Source: Coleophoma eucalyptorum
Lineage: Eukaryota; Ascomycota; Leotiomycetes; Helotiales; Dermateaceae
Length of the DNA stretch: 64,000 nt
Assembly (NCBI GenBank): GCA_026120035.1
Contig: JALRME010000008.1
Location: 372,001-436,000, forward strand
Direction: 5' to 3'
This document shows, piece by piece, positions 10,853 through 23,783 of this stretch (position 1 is its first letter; each line of letters begins with the position of its first letter). The position numbers were made by a program, and so were the translations under genes. Under the pieces are notes generated by a model. The model did not search any database. It was not told where the DNA came from and saw only the letters and a program-made list of their open reading frames with translations.

Positions 10853-11470
10853 TCAAAAAAATAAGAAATGAACAGAACGTGTCATTCCACATAAGTATTC
10901 AACTTCCATATATACATATACACCTGTAATTGGCACGGAAAAGCCCTGCCCCCGCTCACCTGACTGGAGCAGGAGAAAATATTGCTGATTCCAGACATAT
11001 TTTAGAGATTGCAGCTTACTCTCGCGCATTTCCAGTTGTGTGGCTAATTCTTTTCGACGAAAGCACAAGTGGAAGGCTCGTAAGAGCTTGAGCCAATGCC
11101 TCCCTGGAATAGCTGCTATGAAGGCTAATCCTACGCCAAGGAAAGAAACCCATTGCCCATGCTTGGCATTGATCCGGACCTTTGAGTTATAAGAACGTAT
11201 CCATTCCACCTAAATAGAAACAAAAAAAGCACAAGGATCTTTGTTATTGATATTGATTACACAGATGGTCAGTTGCAGTGACTTCACTTTCGATCCTGAA
11301 ACGTTCCTCGTCGCCTAACATGCATATTAGCTCTTGCAAGGTGAACGATAGCAAATCCCGCACTTTTTATCGCTCCAGCTAACCAATAAGAAGTATAAAG
11401 AAACGGCATGTGATAAATTAATGCCTGATTCAACTATTCGGTAACCGAACCAAGTCATCCAATAATTGCT
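10853..11470 (-). CDS. Possible small multi-exon gene, unknown product
   Basis: A clean acceptor (TTTCTATTTAG) precedes an open frame at about 11210-10853 with one hydrophobic segment (WVSFLGVGLAFIAAI) followed by a basic, helix-rich stretch (RRKELATQLEMRESK). Upstream, at about 11400-11240, a second open stretch reads SFTLQELICMLGDEERF. The phase between the two exons and the start codon could not be settled. I do not recognise the family. It lies head to head with the NLR at 11657, whose promoter it would share. Confidence 0.3.
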
Positions 11471-11656
11471 GTTACACTTGCTGACCTTGCATACGCGAGC
11501 CTCACGGTGACCCCATGGATCAAACACAAATCTGCCTACCGATCACGATCCAGCCTTGCCAGCGAAGCCGCGGGGTAAGCAACTGTAATTTTCAGCTTTC
11601 TACTTCTTCCACCCACCCTTTGCAGTGTTCACAAGAGAGCTGTACTTGTGTTCACG

Positions 11657-14600
11657 ATGAGCTTTGGTTTTAGCGTTGGCGACTTTCTTGCAGTGATCGA
11701 GCTTGCAAAAAAGATCCGGAAGGAATTCGTGGACGCGCCAAGTCAATTCAAGCACATTTCTGATGAGTACGCTATCCAGGCATATCTCTAAGCAATCCTA
11801 ACTCCTTCAATAAACAGAGTGAGAAGCCTCTCAATTGTGCTCCAAGATGTCGAAGTCACGTTGTCAGAGCTAGAGCTCAGTACCCAGCAGAAGACGGAAC
11901 TAGGGGAGATTGCCACTGGTTCTGACAATATTCTTAATGAGCTAGAAGAAACACTTGATAAATATGGCGAGCTGAAAGCCGGGACTGGGAGTGTCGGAAA
12001 TAGGATAAAAAGAGTGTGGAAAAGACTTAAATGGGAGCCAGAGGATATTAAGGAGCTGCGGGACCGCATTGTCACGAATGTCATTCTCTTGAATACATTT
12101 CAAGGGACAATTTCTAGGTAGATATTTCCTATTTTTATAAACTTTCTGCTAAACTTTCCTAGTCAGATCTCGATGTCAACGAAAGTCGGCGTGGATCGAT
12201 TGCATGAGCGACATGATAATCGAGAACATCAGGAAGAGCGCCAAGCCATTCTCAATTGGCTTACCCCTATTGACTATATTGCTCAGCAGAGTGACTTTAT
12301 TAGTCGAAGAGAGAAAGAAACTGGTAAATGGCTTCTAGAGTCGGCGGAATTCTGTGCATGGCTAGAGACTGACAAGCAGACATTGTTCTGTCCTGGAATT
12401 CCAGGGGCGGGCAAGACAATCATCACATCAATTGTGGTTGAAGAGCTAACTACTCGCTTCTTCGACACTGAGAATGTTGGGATTGCGTACTTATATTGTA
12501 ACTTCCGACGCCAAGACGACCAGAAGGTTGAGCACTTGTTTGCGAGCCTACTAAAACAACTAGCTGAGAACCAGCCGTCTCAATTGGGGCCTGTAAAAGC
12601 TATGTACGATCAACACCAAGCTAAACGGACGCGACCATCGCTCGATGAAATCTCCAGATGTCTCCAGGCTATGATTACACTATATTCCCGAGTCTTTATT
12701 GTCGTTGATGCGCTAGATGAATATCAAATATCTAATGGCCGCCGAGAATTTCTATCACGTATATTTAACCTTCAAGCGAAAACCAGAGCTAATTTATTTG
12801 CAACTTCGAGGTTTGTTCCGGAAATTATTGATAGATTCACCAAAGGCATACATCTGGAGATCCGGGCAAGCAGCCAAGATGTGCAAAGGTATTTACATGG
12901 TCATATGTCACAGCTCCCAACATTTGTCATGAATAAACGAGAGCTGCAAGAAATAATCACAACGGAAATTGCAAAGGCTACAGATGGAATGTAGGTATCT
13001 TACTTCGTATTCCAATGAGGGTCTTTGCTAACTTAACCCAAGGTTTCTCTTGGCACAGCTCTACTTTAGGTCACTTGAGGATAAAACAACGCCAAAGGCT
13101 ATAAAGAATGCGTTAAAGCAGTTCAGGAAGGCATCTCCAGGATCTAGTGAAGACAGGAAATTTGAAGTACTATCTTCAGCATATGAGGAAACCATGGAAA
13201 GAATCAACAGGCAGCCGGCAGGGCTTCAACTGTTAGCCAAGAATGTACTATCATGGATTATCCACGCAAAGAGACCGCTTACTACCGGAGAACTTCAACA
13301 TGCCATTGCAGTAGAGTTGAATGAGTCAGAGTTAGACGAAGAAAATTTCACAGAAATCGGAGAGATGGTCTCTGTATGCGCGGGTTTAATTACTGTTGAT
13401 GAGGAAAGTCAGATTATCCGGTTAGTCCATTACACAGCCCAAGAATACTTTGAACAGACGCGCGAACGTTGGTTTCCAGACGGTGAGATGGATATCACAA
13501 AGATATGCGTTACTTACCTCTCATACGACAAATTCCAAGCTGGACGTTGTGGAAATGATAAGGAATTCGAAGAACGTCTAAATTCGAACCAACTATACGA
13601 ATATGCCTCTCATAATTGGGGCCATCATGCTTGTGAGGCTTCTACCTTAATCCCAGATGTTGTTAATTTCCCGGAGAGAAACGCTCAAGTGGAGGCATCA
13701 AGCCAAGCACTATTGGCTAGGAAGGTATTAGGCTTCTATGAGACAAATAATAGCCAAAACGTCACAAAGCAAATAACAGGACTGCATTTGGCAACATATT
13801 TTGAGATTCCGACTATTGTCAAGCTAATCCTCGATCGGGGCGCTGATGTAAAGGCTACTGCTTCAGACGGATCAACGCCACTGCACATTGCCTGTCTATG
13901 TGGGCACACTGAGATCGTCAAGCTGCTTCTTGAGCAGGGAGCGGATGTAAAGGCAGTTACTAAAAACGGATCAACGCTACTACACGATGCCTCTCAGAGT
14001 GGGCGCACTGAGATCGTCAAGCTGCTTCTTGAGCAGGGAGCCGATGTAGAGGCAGTTACAAAAGACGGAGAGATGCCACTGCACATTGCCTGTCTATATG
14101 GGCACACTGAGATCGTCAAGCTGCTTCTTGAGCAGGGAGCGGATGTAAAGGCAACAACTGAAGGCGGATTAACGCCACTGCATCAAGCCTCTCAAAGTGA
14201 GTGCACTGAGATCGTCAAGCTACTTCTTGAGCAAGGAGCCGATGTAAATGCTGGTGATAAAAATGGACAGACGCCGCTGTATTGGGTATCTGAGAATCGG
14301 GATACTGAGCTCGTCAAGCTGTTGGTTGAAAAAATGGTGGACGTAAATGTAGTTAGTAAGAACGGACAGACGCCACTGGACTGGGCTTTTGAGGATAGGG
14401 ATACGCATTTCGTCAAGCTACTGATTGAGAAGGGAGCTGATGTAAATGCCGCTTCTGAAAACGGACAGACGCCACTGCATTGGGCATCTGAAGATGGGAA
14501 TACTGAACTGGTTAAGCTATTGGTTGGGAAGGGAGCCAATATAAACGCAACTACTAATGACGGACAGACGGCACTATACTGGGCATCTGAAGATGGAGAT

Positions 14601-14777
14601 ACCGAGGTTGTCAAGCTGCTGATTGAGAAGGGAGCCGATATAAATATTTCTGATGGAGGCGGACTGACACCACTGAATATGGCCTTTAAGAAAGGGTATA
14701 CCGAGGTCATCAGGGTCCTGGAGGAGAAGGGAGCCGATATAAACGCAGCTAATGAATATGGACAGACGGCACTGTAA
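11657..14777 (+). CDS. NLR/STAND protein: fungal N-terminal STAND domain - NACHT - ankyrin repeats
   Basis: Four exons (11657-11766, 11818-12117, 12163-12990, 13043-14777) join in frame to 990 residues. Residues 1-130 are a helical domain of the fungal N-terminal STAND type ([20 protein letters not shown]). NACHT follows with P-loop GIPGAGKT near 214-221 and the Walker-B-like [12 protein letters not shown] winged-helix stretch leads to ten 33-residue ankyrin repeats from about 658 to the end. Fungal NLRs of this type sense non-self or other cues through the repeats and trigger cell death or defence through the N-terminal domain. Repeats are nearly identical at DNA level in places. The array ends mid-repeat at TAA, followed by TAG and decayed repeats, so the protein is probably shorter than its ancestor. 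Confidence 0.88.
13879..14153 (+). repeat. Near-identical ankyrin-coding DNA repeats
   Basis: The stretch 13879-13955 recurs at 14077-14153 with a single visible mismatch, exactly 198 bp (two 99-bp ankyrin units) apart. The core ACTGAGATCGTCAAGCTGC occurs in at least three successive units. This points to recent unit duplication or gene conversion. Confidence 0.9.
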
Positions 14778-14960
14778 TAGGCCTCTTGGGTTGGGTGTAC
14801 CGAGGTTGTGAAGCTACTGTTTGGGAAGGGAGCAAATAAATGTAACTGCTAAAGAGGGAGGGACTTACTATACTGCACTCAGCCTTTTAAAATGCCTACG
14901 TCCAAGCTGTCGAGCTACTGTTTGAGAAGGGGGGTTTAGCAGTACTGAATCGCTCTATGT
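14778..14960 (+). pseudogene. Decayed ankyrin repeats downstream of the NLR stop
   Basis: Directly after the stop, the sequence still encodes repeat-like peptides: ASWVGCTEVVKLLFGKGAN, then, after a frame change near 14835, INVTAKEGG, and further on VQAVELLFEKGG. The two stops TAA TAG sit where other units have Tyr-Trp codons. Confidence 0.85.
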
Positions 14961-15574
14961 ATTATAAATGAAGTCTTTAAATGCGTTAATATCTATATCT
15001 AAACCTTGATCTCATTGCAGTATGATATTGAACTAGGTGGGCGGGGTAAATGTCCAGTACATGTACTCGAAAATCAGATCCCATGGTTAAGCAAAGTGTC
15101 TCCATGTCGTCAAGGCGCCATGACAGTGGAATATCAAAACAAGGCCATTAAAATACAAACTGCAATCCTGAGTAGATTCAGTTTTATGAGAGACAGTCTA
15201 ACAGGAAAGTATGCTTTGGTTTTTTGCCAGCGGTTAACCATGCTTTTCGCTTTCCTATGTTTTCCAAGCGTTATTCTTCATAAATTGCCTTGGGTTGGAG
15301 TTAGGGTCTGCGAACAAATTCCATGTATGCTTGAGACAACTTGTCGATTCTCTAGGTTGCCTCGACAATGTAGCTGCCGAGCGAATCAACTTCTATTTGA
15401 ATCATTGAATCATTGTATGTTTAGGTTTGATTTAACACCCAGCCTTGAAGAAATAAAAAAGATCTCATATAAATTACTTACTGTACACTTACTCTTTCTT
15501 TCATGCTTCTCCTACATCTTATCTCCTCTTCTGCCATCACTCTAATTCCCCTCTCCCTGGTATCAACTATTTAA
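14961..15574. other. Intergenic between convergent genes
   Basis: 3' regions of the ankyrin NLR and of the ABC transporter. An open frame at 15006-15545 lacks an ATG at its start, has biased composition and no recognisable domain. The pyrimidine-rich end (15490-15600) lies next to the transporter's stop codon. Confidence 0.45.
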
Positions 15575-18500
15575 CTACTCCTTTTTACCATCTAAAATCA
15601 TCCTTTCCAATTCTTCTTTCTCTCCACTATGTCCCACCATTCCCTTGAACAGTGCATCATCACCGTCCTTCTCCAGCAATTCCCTCGGACTGCCAAACTC
15701 GGCATTAATCCCATCCTTCATGACCAAAATCTTGTCGAAATCCGCTACTGTGCTCAACCGATGCGCGATAACCAACAATGTGGTATTAGAGAACTCTTCT
15801 CTAATCGATCTCTGAATCAACAGATCGGTGGCCATGTCTACAGCTGAAGTAGCTTCGTCCAATAAGAGGATTTTAGGACGGGAGAGAATTGCTCTGGCAA
15901 GACACAACAGCTGTTTCTGGCCATGAGAGAGATTGGAGCCGCCAGATGCAATAGGTGCGCTTAGCGAGAGGAAGATATTCTTATTCTCCTTTAGCTGAGA
16001 AGGATTGACAGCCGTCGTAGAACTAGCAGCCGAGGATTCCGGGAGAGCAGTTTCAGAGTTGGGGGTTTGTGTATTTGAGGGGATGAGATGGACGCGCATG
16101 AGTGCCTCGCGGAGTTGGTAGTCGCTGAATTCGGAGAAGGGGTCGAGATTTGAACGGATGGTTCCAGAGAACAGGACCGGGTCTTGAGGAATAATGGCGA
16201 GGCGTGTACGTAGGTCGTGGAGTTTGATTTTAGAGATGTCCACACCGTCAATGGTAATGCTGCCTCTGCGGGCATTGAGGAAGCGGAAAAGAGCAAGAGA
16301 TAGAGTTGATTTGCCTGGTTAGGGTTAGTTTGATGCTGTAAGTATTGGAGTATACCTGAAAATTAAGTTCTAAAGTGGTATCAAACGGTGTGCTTACCTG
16401 CTCCAGTCCTACCGATGACTCCAATTCTCTGGTTCCCCTCTGCTATGAAACTCAATCCCTTGAGAATAGCAGGGAGACCTTCGGCGTATCCTAGCTCTAG
16501 GTCCTCAATCTCTATTTTCCCCTCTTCAGGCCACGTAGCCCGTACCTCCTCACCACCTTGATCCTCTGTCTTTGTGTCTCTATACTCAAAGATACGTTCA
16601 ACTGCATTCATGTCAAGCTCTAGCTGAGTAGAAATGCTAATAGCAAAGCCGACTCTATAACCAAAACTCAGTGCAAAAGAAAGGGCAAAACCTGCAAGAC
16701 TAGCATCGATACCGCGTTTGGTAATAACGAAGACTGCAACAGTGGCAGCAAACAACGAAGACGTAATGCCGATTCGGAGTCTGAGCCAGGTTCGGAAAAG
16801 GGCGCTGACGAAAGTACAAGCCGCATATGAATCGATGAGTTCAAACATCCTTTCCTCAAATTCAGCTGTTTTTGCAAAGGCTCTTATAGTTGATAGGCCA
16901 CTCAGTGATGCAGAGAAATGCGATATGACGGGCGACTTGCTTGTGGATTCAAGGCGCTTTACATTGCGCGCAGCTGCAATAAAAGATCTCGCAAAGTACG
17001 AGCAGGCTAGCAGCAGAATTGCAGCGCATATTATGATAAATGGGGAAACAAAAATAGCTGCGGCCATAATCCCAAGGGTGTTGGCCACGGCACCGGCAAA
17101 ATGGTAGAAGTTTTGGGCCAGTGACGAATCCAGATTATTAAAGTCTCCAGTAAATCTATTGAGGATTCGTCCCATTGGTACAATGTCGAGCCAGCGGAGA
17201 GGGGCTCGGAGAACACTATGTAAGATGTCATGGAATATTTTGCGGGATGCCCGAATAGAACCAGAGTAGACCAAACAGAGGCGGCTTACAGAGAAAAAAA
17301 CCGATATTACCGAAATAAAGCAATATACTCCTAGGTAAAACCCGAGATTTCTGTTGTGGATATTGATTGGGAAGCTATTGCTCGTGGATACAACAGTAGA
17401 GTTGACAAGACTGGTAGGATTGATATGGCTGAGAGGTTGTCCCGAAAATTGTGCTTGCAGATCGTTTTGGTAGTGGTAAGCCAGAAGGGATACCCCGATA
17501 TCATCAGTCTTCTCATAATCATTGGCCCAGATTCTTACCCAGTAAGTACGAGCTAGTATAAAGCCCTGGGCTATAGTGTAAATTAGAAGAAGAACCGACC
17601 AGAAAGGCCATCTTCCAGAAGCACTGAGGTACCCAGAATAGACTGAAGTTTTGACCCGGCCAGTCTCTCTTTTCTCAGCTTCGTGGAGCTTCTTCGGTGG
17701 TGCCTTTGCCACAAAGTCAGTGTCTCCGGATGGGATTGCAGGTAGATTATTCGTCTCCACGACCTCTAAGATTTCATCCTCAGCATCTACGGCCTCCACT
17801 ACATCGTCGGCCTCAAGGATATCATTTAGGGTCCCAGTCTGTCGAAGATCTTCGATCAAGCCAGCATGTTCAAGAACTCCTTTAGCTGAAAGGCGAACAG
17901 CGTACTTTGCCCTTGGTAAACTGAGAGATACGTGATGTGTAGCCAAGATTCGTGTTCTGCCCTCGGAAAGGTCGCCCATAAATGCATTTTCGTAAATGTG
18001 CTTACTTACGTGAGCGTCCAAAGCACTAAACACGTCGTCTATGATCATTATACCGGCTCTTGAGTAGAATGCTCGTGCGAGAGTTAACCTCCACTTCTGC
18101 CCACCACTCAGACTGATGCCTTGGGCTCCTACTTCGGTTTGATCACCATCTTCGAACATAGCAAGGTCCTGTGTTAAGGCACATGCTTCCACTACCTTCT
18201 TATATCTGACTGGGTCGAATGGTAGGCCGAAGAGAATGTTGTCTTTGATCGTAGCGTTCTCAATCCACGTGTTTTGGGAGACGAATGCTATTGCGGATGG
18301 GATGATCCAATCGGCCGCGGTGGCCTTTGAATCGAAGTACTTACTTGTAGACTTAGGAACCTGTATGTAACCGGAGAGAAGCTCGACCTCTCCTAAGATG
18401 GAAGCAAGAAGGAGGGACTTTCCCGATCCTGTGGGACCGGAAATAACACTTAAAGCACCATTGGGAAACTCAAGGTTTAGATCCCGAAGAGTGAATACGT

Positions 18501-20573
18501 CGGCACTTGTATCTGTAGAGTTGCGAGAGAAAGTGACAGAAGCATCGTGGAAAGATATTGAATCTCCTGGGAACGTGTTGTCGGGCTTTTCCGGCAAGCG
18601 AAGAAAGCTCTCAATCCTGTCGCTGCTTACTTTGGCGTTTATGGCGGAGACCAATAAACTGGGGATCCCAGAGACAATACCTTCGAGTTGAAGAAACAAG
18701 CTCATAGAGGTAAATGCAATTGACGGTAACAAGTTCCCGTGAATCCAAGAGTACGTAGCCAATGACAATGCTGTCAATACAACCGGGGTGAACTCGGAAG
18801 CAATGGACATGTAGATATTGTCAAGTCTTGACTTCCAGAGTGTGGAAAGCTCCTCTTCGCGTATAGACTCAAGCTTTTCAGCCCATTGAGCCTCAATGGC
18901 TGAGAACTTAATCTGTCGAATCCCTTGTAGCGCCTCGGTGGTCACTGCTGTCCTCTTGTCTCGGATTTCCATCAAGGCTTTTTGCTTTTGGCCATATTTG
19001 GCAGCAAGAAATTTGTTTATAGGAAAGAGGCATGCGATTCCCAATAGTCCGGCACACAAACTTTCCCAACCAATAAGAAAAAAGAGGAATACAACAGTTA
19101 CCAGGAATTTGCCTATAAAGTTGACATAGGCAGTATTACTTGCACCAAACTGGGCGACTTGGGCACAATCAACCGCAAACATGTTGACCACGTCCTGTTG
19201 GGAGGCTGCTTTTTTCCCCGACTTTTTTGTATCATCAACATTGACATTGGTTTCTTTCAGGGACTCCTAGTGCTCTGGTCAGTTCCTACAGTTCCCAAGG
19301 GTCTCTATACAACGCCTCGGTCTCTATTACTAAATCATAACTTACATCCTCAGTAGGCTTGCTTGAGTCTTTAATCTTTAACATTTTTACATACACTAGT
19401 CCCGTAAGAAGTGATCGAAGAGGAACATGGATATCTGTGGAGTAAGAATCCGCATAAGGACAGGCATTTTAGAATGAACATACCAGCGTTGACCCACCAC
19501 ATAAGCCGAGAATCGACTATATGCGTACTGAAGGTGGCGACGATAATTCCAGCAACATATTTCCAGGCGCCTGGTTCAATTGTATCTAAGTCCGGCCGGT
19601 TCTCAAGGTACTTCAGCAACTGCAGTGTGGCAAATGCCGGTGCAACATCAAAGAAATTGGAGAAGAGGATACCCAGCCATTGCATGATCAGTTCCCATCT
19701 AAAGGCCCAGAAGATCTGCACCCATAAAGGAAGACTATCCTCTTTAAAGATGATGTTCCGGAACCTTGCGATTACCGCTTCTGATCTCACGACATGATCC
19801 ATGGCTGGCATATCGGAACCTTCAAATTTATCCACGCGTGCAGCAGTAAGGAGAGGAAGGCCCCACTCGAAGCTGTAACGAGACCAGAGGCTAGCACTTC
19901 TTTGTCGATCGACGGGCCGTCCATCGGGGCGGAGGAGATCCGGGCGCCTCTTGACGGAAAATATGGCAGCAATTAGCACAAAGATCGCACCCATTTGGCA
20001 ACTGGTCAAGATGGTGGTAACCAGAATGGGGTCGCTAATCAGAGTTACAAAAATAAGACCAGCAATGAGAAAACAAGTCGTCAGTCGGGCGGCGGCTGCT
20101 TTGAATCTCGTGACCGGCTCTACCAGTCGAGATATGTTGATGAGCTGCAAGAGCAGAAGAAACTATAACATATCAGCATCTGAATTAGTGAATCTGTGAG
20201 AGTAGCACCTTACCCATGCTGGAACCAAGAGGATAATCCCCACGACGTTGTTTCCATCCCCATTCTCGGCAGGCGAGCCGTTGAAAACTCGGAACTTTGT
20301 GGTGGCGAGGAAGACAAAGTCAGCAATTGAGAGTGCCAATCCAGTCACGGCAGCAGCAAAGATGACGGTGAACGGAGTCTTGTTAGAAAACTCTTGGGTC
20401 GATTCTACAGTTGCGGCTCCATCTTCGTCCTCATAAAGAGCGTCGTCGTGATTGGGATTTTTGACGACGCGCCAATTGCCCGTGACGAGAGACCAGAGGG
20501 ATGGAATGGAAAAAATGAGTACAAAGATGGCTAAGGCATAGGCCATATCCACCGGGTCCGGAGCCCATCCCAT
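15575..20573 (-). CDS. ABCC-type full ABC transporter
   Basis: Five exons (20573-20214, 20162-19484, 19434-19346, 19266-16398, 16314-15575) join in frame to 1578 residues. Order: N-terminal membrane domain of the MRP type, TMD1, NBD1, TMD2, NBD2. NBD1 has Walker A GPTGSGKS (about 651), signature LSGGQ and Walker [13 protein letters not shown], with Asp in place of the catalytic Glu, as usual for ABCC. NBD2 has Walker A split by the last intron (GRTGAG/KST), a variant signature LSHGQ and [12 protein letters not shown]. Such pumps export conjugates, bile-acid-like compounds or toxins at the plasma membrane or vacuole. No biosynthetic gene is directly beside it. Confidence 0.93.
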
Positions 20574-22746
20574 GGTGCAATTATGATCTGCGCCGATAGA
20601 TAGAGGGGGCGGAAAGGTTGACGTTCAGGTCGAGGAAGAAAGATGGAGGATAGAGAAGATACACGAATTAGTATCTGGGGTAAGATAAACGGCGTGACTG
20701 CTGAGTCAGCCAATTCGCCCAACACCACAGCCTTTCAGGCAGGTCGGTCGACCTGCTGTTTACTTGAGGCGGAGCACGATGATTCGCAGCAAGCTATCTT
20801 TGCCGTTCGTCTGATTTTGAGAAGATCTAGGATGCTGCAACCCCCTGCTTATCCATAGCGTGCGTGCTTAATCACCTTCCCATTGTAGCAGAAGGCGACA
20901 CCATGTTCCTCCAGGCAACCCCACTCTCCAGGCAGCCTTTCCTTCCAGCTCCATACTGTGCACAATGATTTGCCTCACCGCGAACCACCGAGGGCAAAGT
21001 CGGGCAACCTCTTGACCTACTGCGATAGCTGGTTTATACCGAGTCTATACCAGACAAGGCTGTAGGCAACCTGAATAGAGGCTTCCGCTCGTCATGTCCT
21101 TGCTGAAGCACGAATCCTTTAGCGCTGATTGGCTAATCCCCGTAGAGCCTAGCTTCGTCGGATAGATGCCCTGGCGGCCCCCGATTACGAGTACTCAGGC
21201 CGATAGGCAGACCAAAGACCTCAGTTACAATCCGAAGGTATAGGCCCGCGGCTAGAAAGGAGGCTATGATAGGGAACAAAGGTGCAATATTATGTCACGA
21301 GTCACACGCACAGTACCGAGATTGCAATACACTCAAATATCTGGTCCATGTAAGCAGCAGAGCGTATCGTAAAGAAGTATCCAGCTGAGATTCAACGACG
21401 GCCATTCTAACGGCTCAAGCCTACGAGTGCCGTAATTCCGATCACAGCATGGTTTTCTATATAAGAGTGATACTTGTCAATAGAGGACAATGGAACGAGG
21501 AGTGGCATTGTACCGCATCGTTGCCTGAAAATGCCCATTCAAAGTTGCTTACCCATTTCTGGGAACTCAAGTGCCCCTTATATGCCATATCTCTCTCTTC
21601 TACGGACATTGGTAAGCATTCTTAGACATTTTCCTCACCAACTGTTGTATATCCACTTTGTGTGAGGTGGTTATTCTTGATGAGGAGAATAGATTAAACC
21701 CTTTGTACTTGGATAAATGAAAATAAACATTGAAGGCATATCACTCATGACCGCATGTTCAGAGCTCAACAAATCTTCATTTAGCTATAAACACACCGGA
21801 CTGCCGCTTGTAGGATCCTTTGCATTGTTGAACTCTCTTGTAAATGTAACAGTAATACAATCTAGCTAAGTTATAGTTGTAAAAACCACTTTTGTAAGTA
21901 TAGATCTATTGTACCTTTGATTTTCAGTATTAAAGGTACCCTATAGTCCCTCTTGGGCGCTTCTACTTGTGTTTAAGACAGTGAATGGAATCAAGATAGT
22001 TGGATTTAGAAATTTAAGTTGGATATGCAAAAAGCCGTAAATGACAAAGCTGGGTTCACTAAAGAGGTTAACTAGCTCAGCTTCAAATCAGATCTGAATC
22101 AGTACTTGGGGATGAATCTCAACGCGAAGTAGACCAGCGATAAATCAGATCGCGAGACCTCCCCTTAAGATAGAGAATAGTTCAAGCAAGCCAGACGTAG
22201 CATTAAGGAGCATGTGGCTTAGTTCGCGGGATGAATCACGAAGCTTCTAGCTTCTTGGCGTTGTCGCAGTGCATTAGTGCCGCTTCTGCAGTAGAGGCTT
22301 GGCCCCATATATGCTTAATTGGTAGGTCTCTCCACAAACTACTGTGGTTATCAATAGGCCAGCGATAAAAACGGTGTCACCGGGATACATTTCGACTTTT
22401 TAGCAATTAAATTGTACCAGTGACGTCTTTCATTCTTACTGTGAAGCATATTCATATTCCCTTTAAGTATTAGAGTTAAGACTACTTATAGCTATTAAAT
22501 CTCACTAATTAAATCAGGCATAAGCATCTAGGTACGAATATTAAACTTATACTATTATTGAAAGATATGGTAGTAGGTTTAGGAACTAGTTTGTTAAACT
22601 TAACACATGGGCTTATGCATGCTCTAAATGTCCTCTCATAGCAAACCAAAAAATCAAAAGCCGAAGAGATAGGTTCATAGGATATATTAATAAACGCAAC
22701 TTCTCTAGATGTTTCTAATATTAAAGTTACATCTAGCCGCCATAGT
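20574..22746. other. Long intergenic stretch, no gene seen
   Basis: Promoter of the ABC transporter at the left. From about 21,700 the sequence becomes AT- and TpA-rich with stop codons in all frames. No transposon protein or terminal repeat recognised; it may be old, mutated repeat DNA, but I cannot show it. Confidence 0.4.
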
Positions 22747-23783
22747 CTACGCAAAGTGGCCGAAAGGAAAATCCACTCTCGAAATTCTCCCTTCTGTTGT
22801 CCCATTACTGCATGCAACGTTCGCCGCGCCTGTTACATACAAGCTGTTCATGTCAAAAGGCATCCGACCAAATGCCACAGCAGAATCCGACTGCAACAAT
22901 GTGGAATTGGCTACAACCCTTGCTTTTTTGCCGTAGATATCCACCTCAACCAATGTAAAGTACCCATTCATCGCAATCCACGCCTTCGAGCCATCCACGG
23001 ACATCACGAAGTCGTCACCGGCTGTGCCATTGACAATAATATCTGCAGGTCCGGTGGGAAGGCCGGTGGAGAGTGAGATAGGCATTTTGGCGAAGATGCC
23101 CTGGTTCAGGTTCGTATAGAACAGATTATCTCCGTGTACATGAACGCCATTGATGCTGACTTGTAAACCGGTAGCAGTGTTGTTCATCGTCCTGTCCGCA
23201 GCGACGATTTCGTATTTTCCAGTGTCGACGTTCAGTTTGGTGACCGTACCCGCTGCCGAGTCGGCAATCAAGAGGTTCGATGTGTCGTTTGGCGCAAGGC
23301 GGCACATGCCATTCGGTGTTTGTGCATTGGGAATCATAGCGATGAGGGAGATGTTGGCAGTTTGAGATACAGCTCCATCTTCTGTGACAGAGAATTGGCG
23401 CATATCGACCCTCCATACTCCATTAGAACCAGGCGCTGTAGTTACCCCAGAGACATTCGACGCAACCACAAAAAGATGTCTTGTTCTAATTCAGCTATAC
23501 CAAGGAGACCAAGGGCAGTGTTGAAATTGTGGATCAAGATAGGTTCTGTTGTATTGTCAACGGACACTTGGAACAATGAGGAGCCAGTGGTAGAAGTTGT
23601 GAGGATATCGCCGGTGTGACGGACGGCAATATTTTCGAGGTTCTTTTGTGCTGGGAGATCTTTGAATACCGTAACCGGATATTTATCATGACTTGAGCTG
23701 TGTAGCGGATGACATGACCCATACGAGAGCTGGGTGACAGCAGTCACAGCCAGAGCTTGAAGGATTGAGGTCCAAAACATCAT
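22747..23783 (-). pseudogene. Secreted six-bladed beta-propeller (SMP-30/gluconolactonase-like) with frameshift
   Basis: Starts at ATG of MMFWTSILQ with a signal-like hydrophobic start (LQALAVTAVTQLSYG) and reads PLHSSSH, then ENIAVRHTGDIL, up to IAELEQDIF. There it runs into a short wrong frame. The next frame resumes at once with VVASNVSGVTT and continues to HFA at 22747, so one base is missing at about 23473-23480, inside a run of five Ts. The repaired length would be about 345 residues, typical of fungal secreted SMP-30-like propellers (NGMCRLAPND, FVMSVDGSKAW). Several N-x-S/T sites fit secretion. Either a recent pseudogene or a homopolymer sequencing error. Confidence 0.8.

Noticed and set aside
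15006..15545. 179-codon open frame between the ankyrin NLR and the ABC transporter
   Set aside because: No ATG at its 5' end, low-complexity pyrimidine-rich 3' part, no known domain and no splice context.
21700..22700. Possible mutated transposon relic in AT-rich DNA
   Set aside because: No transposase fragment, terminal repeat or target duplication could be seen by eye; a composition scan would be needed.
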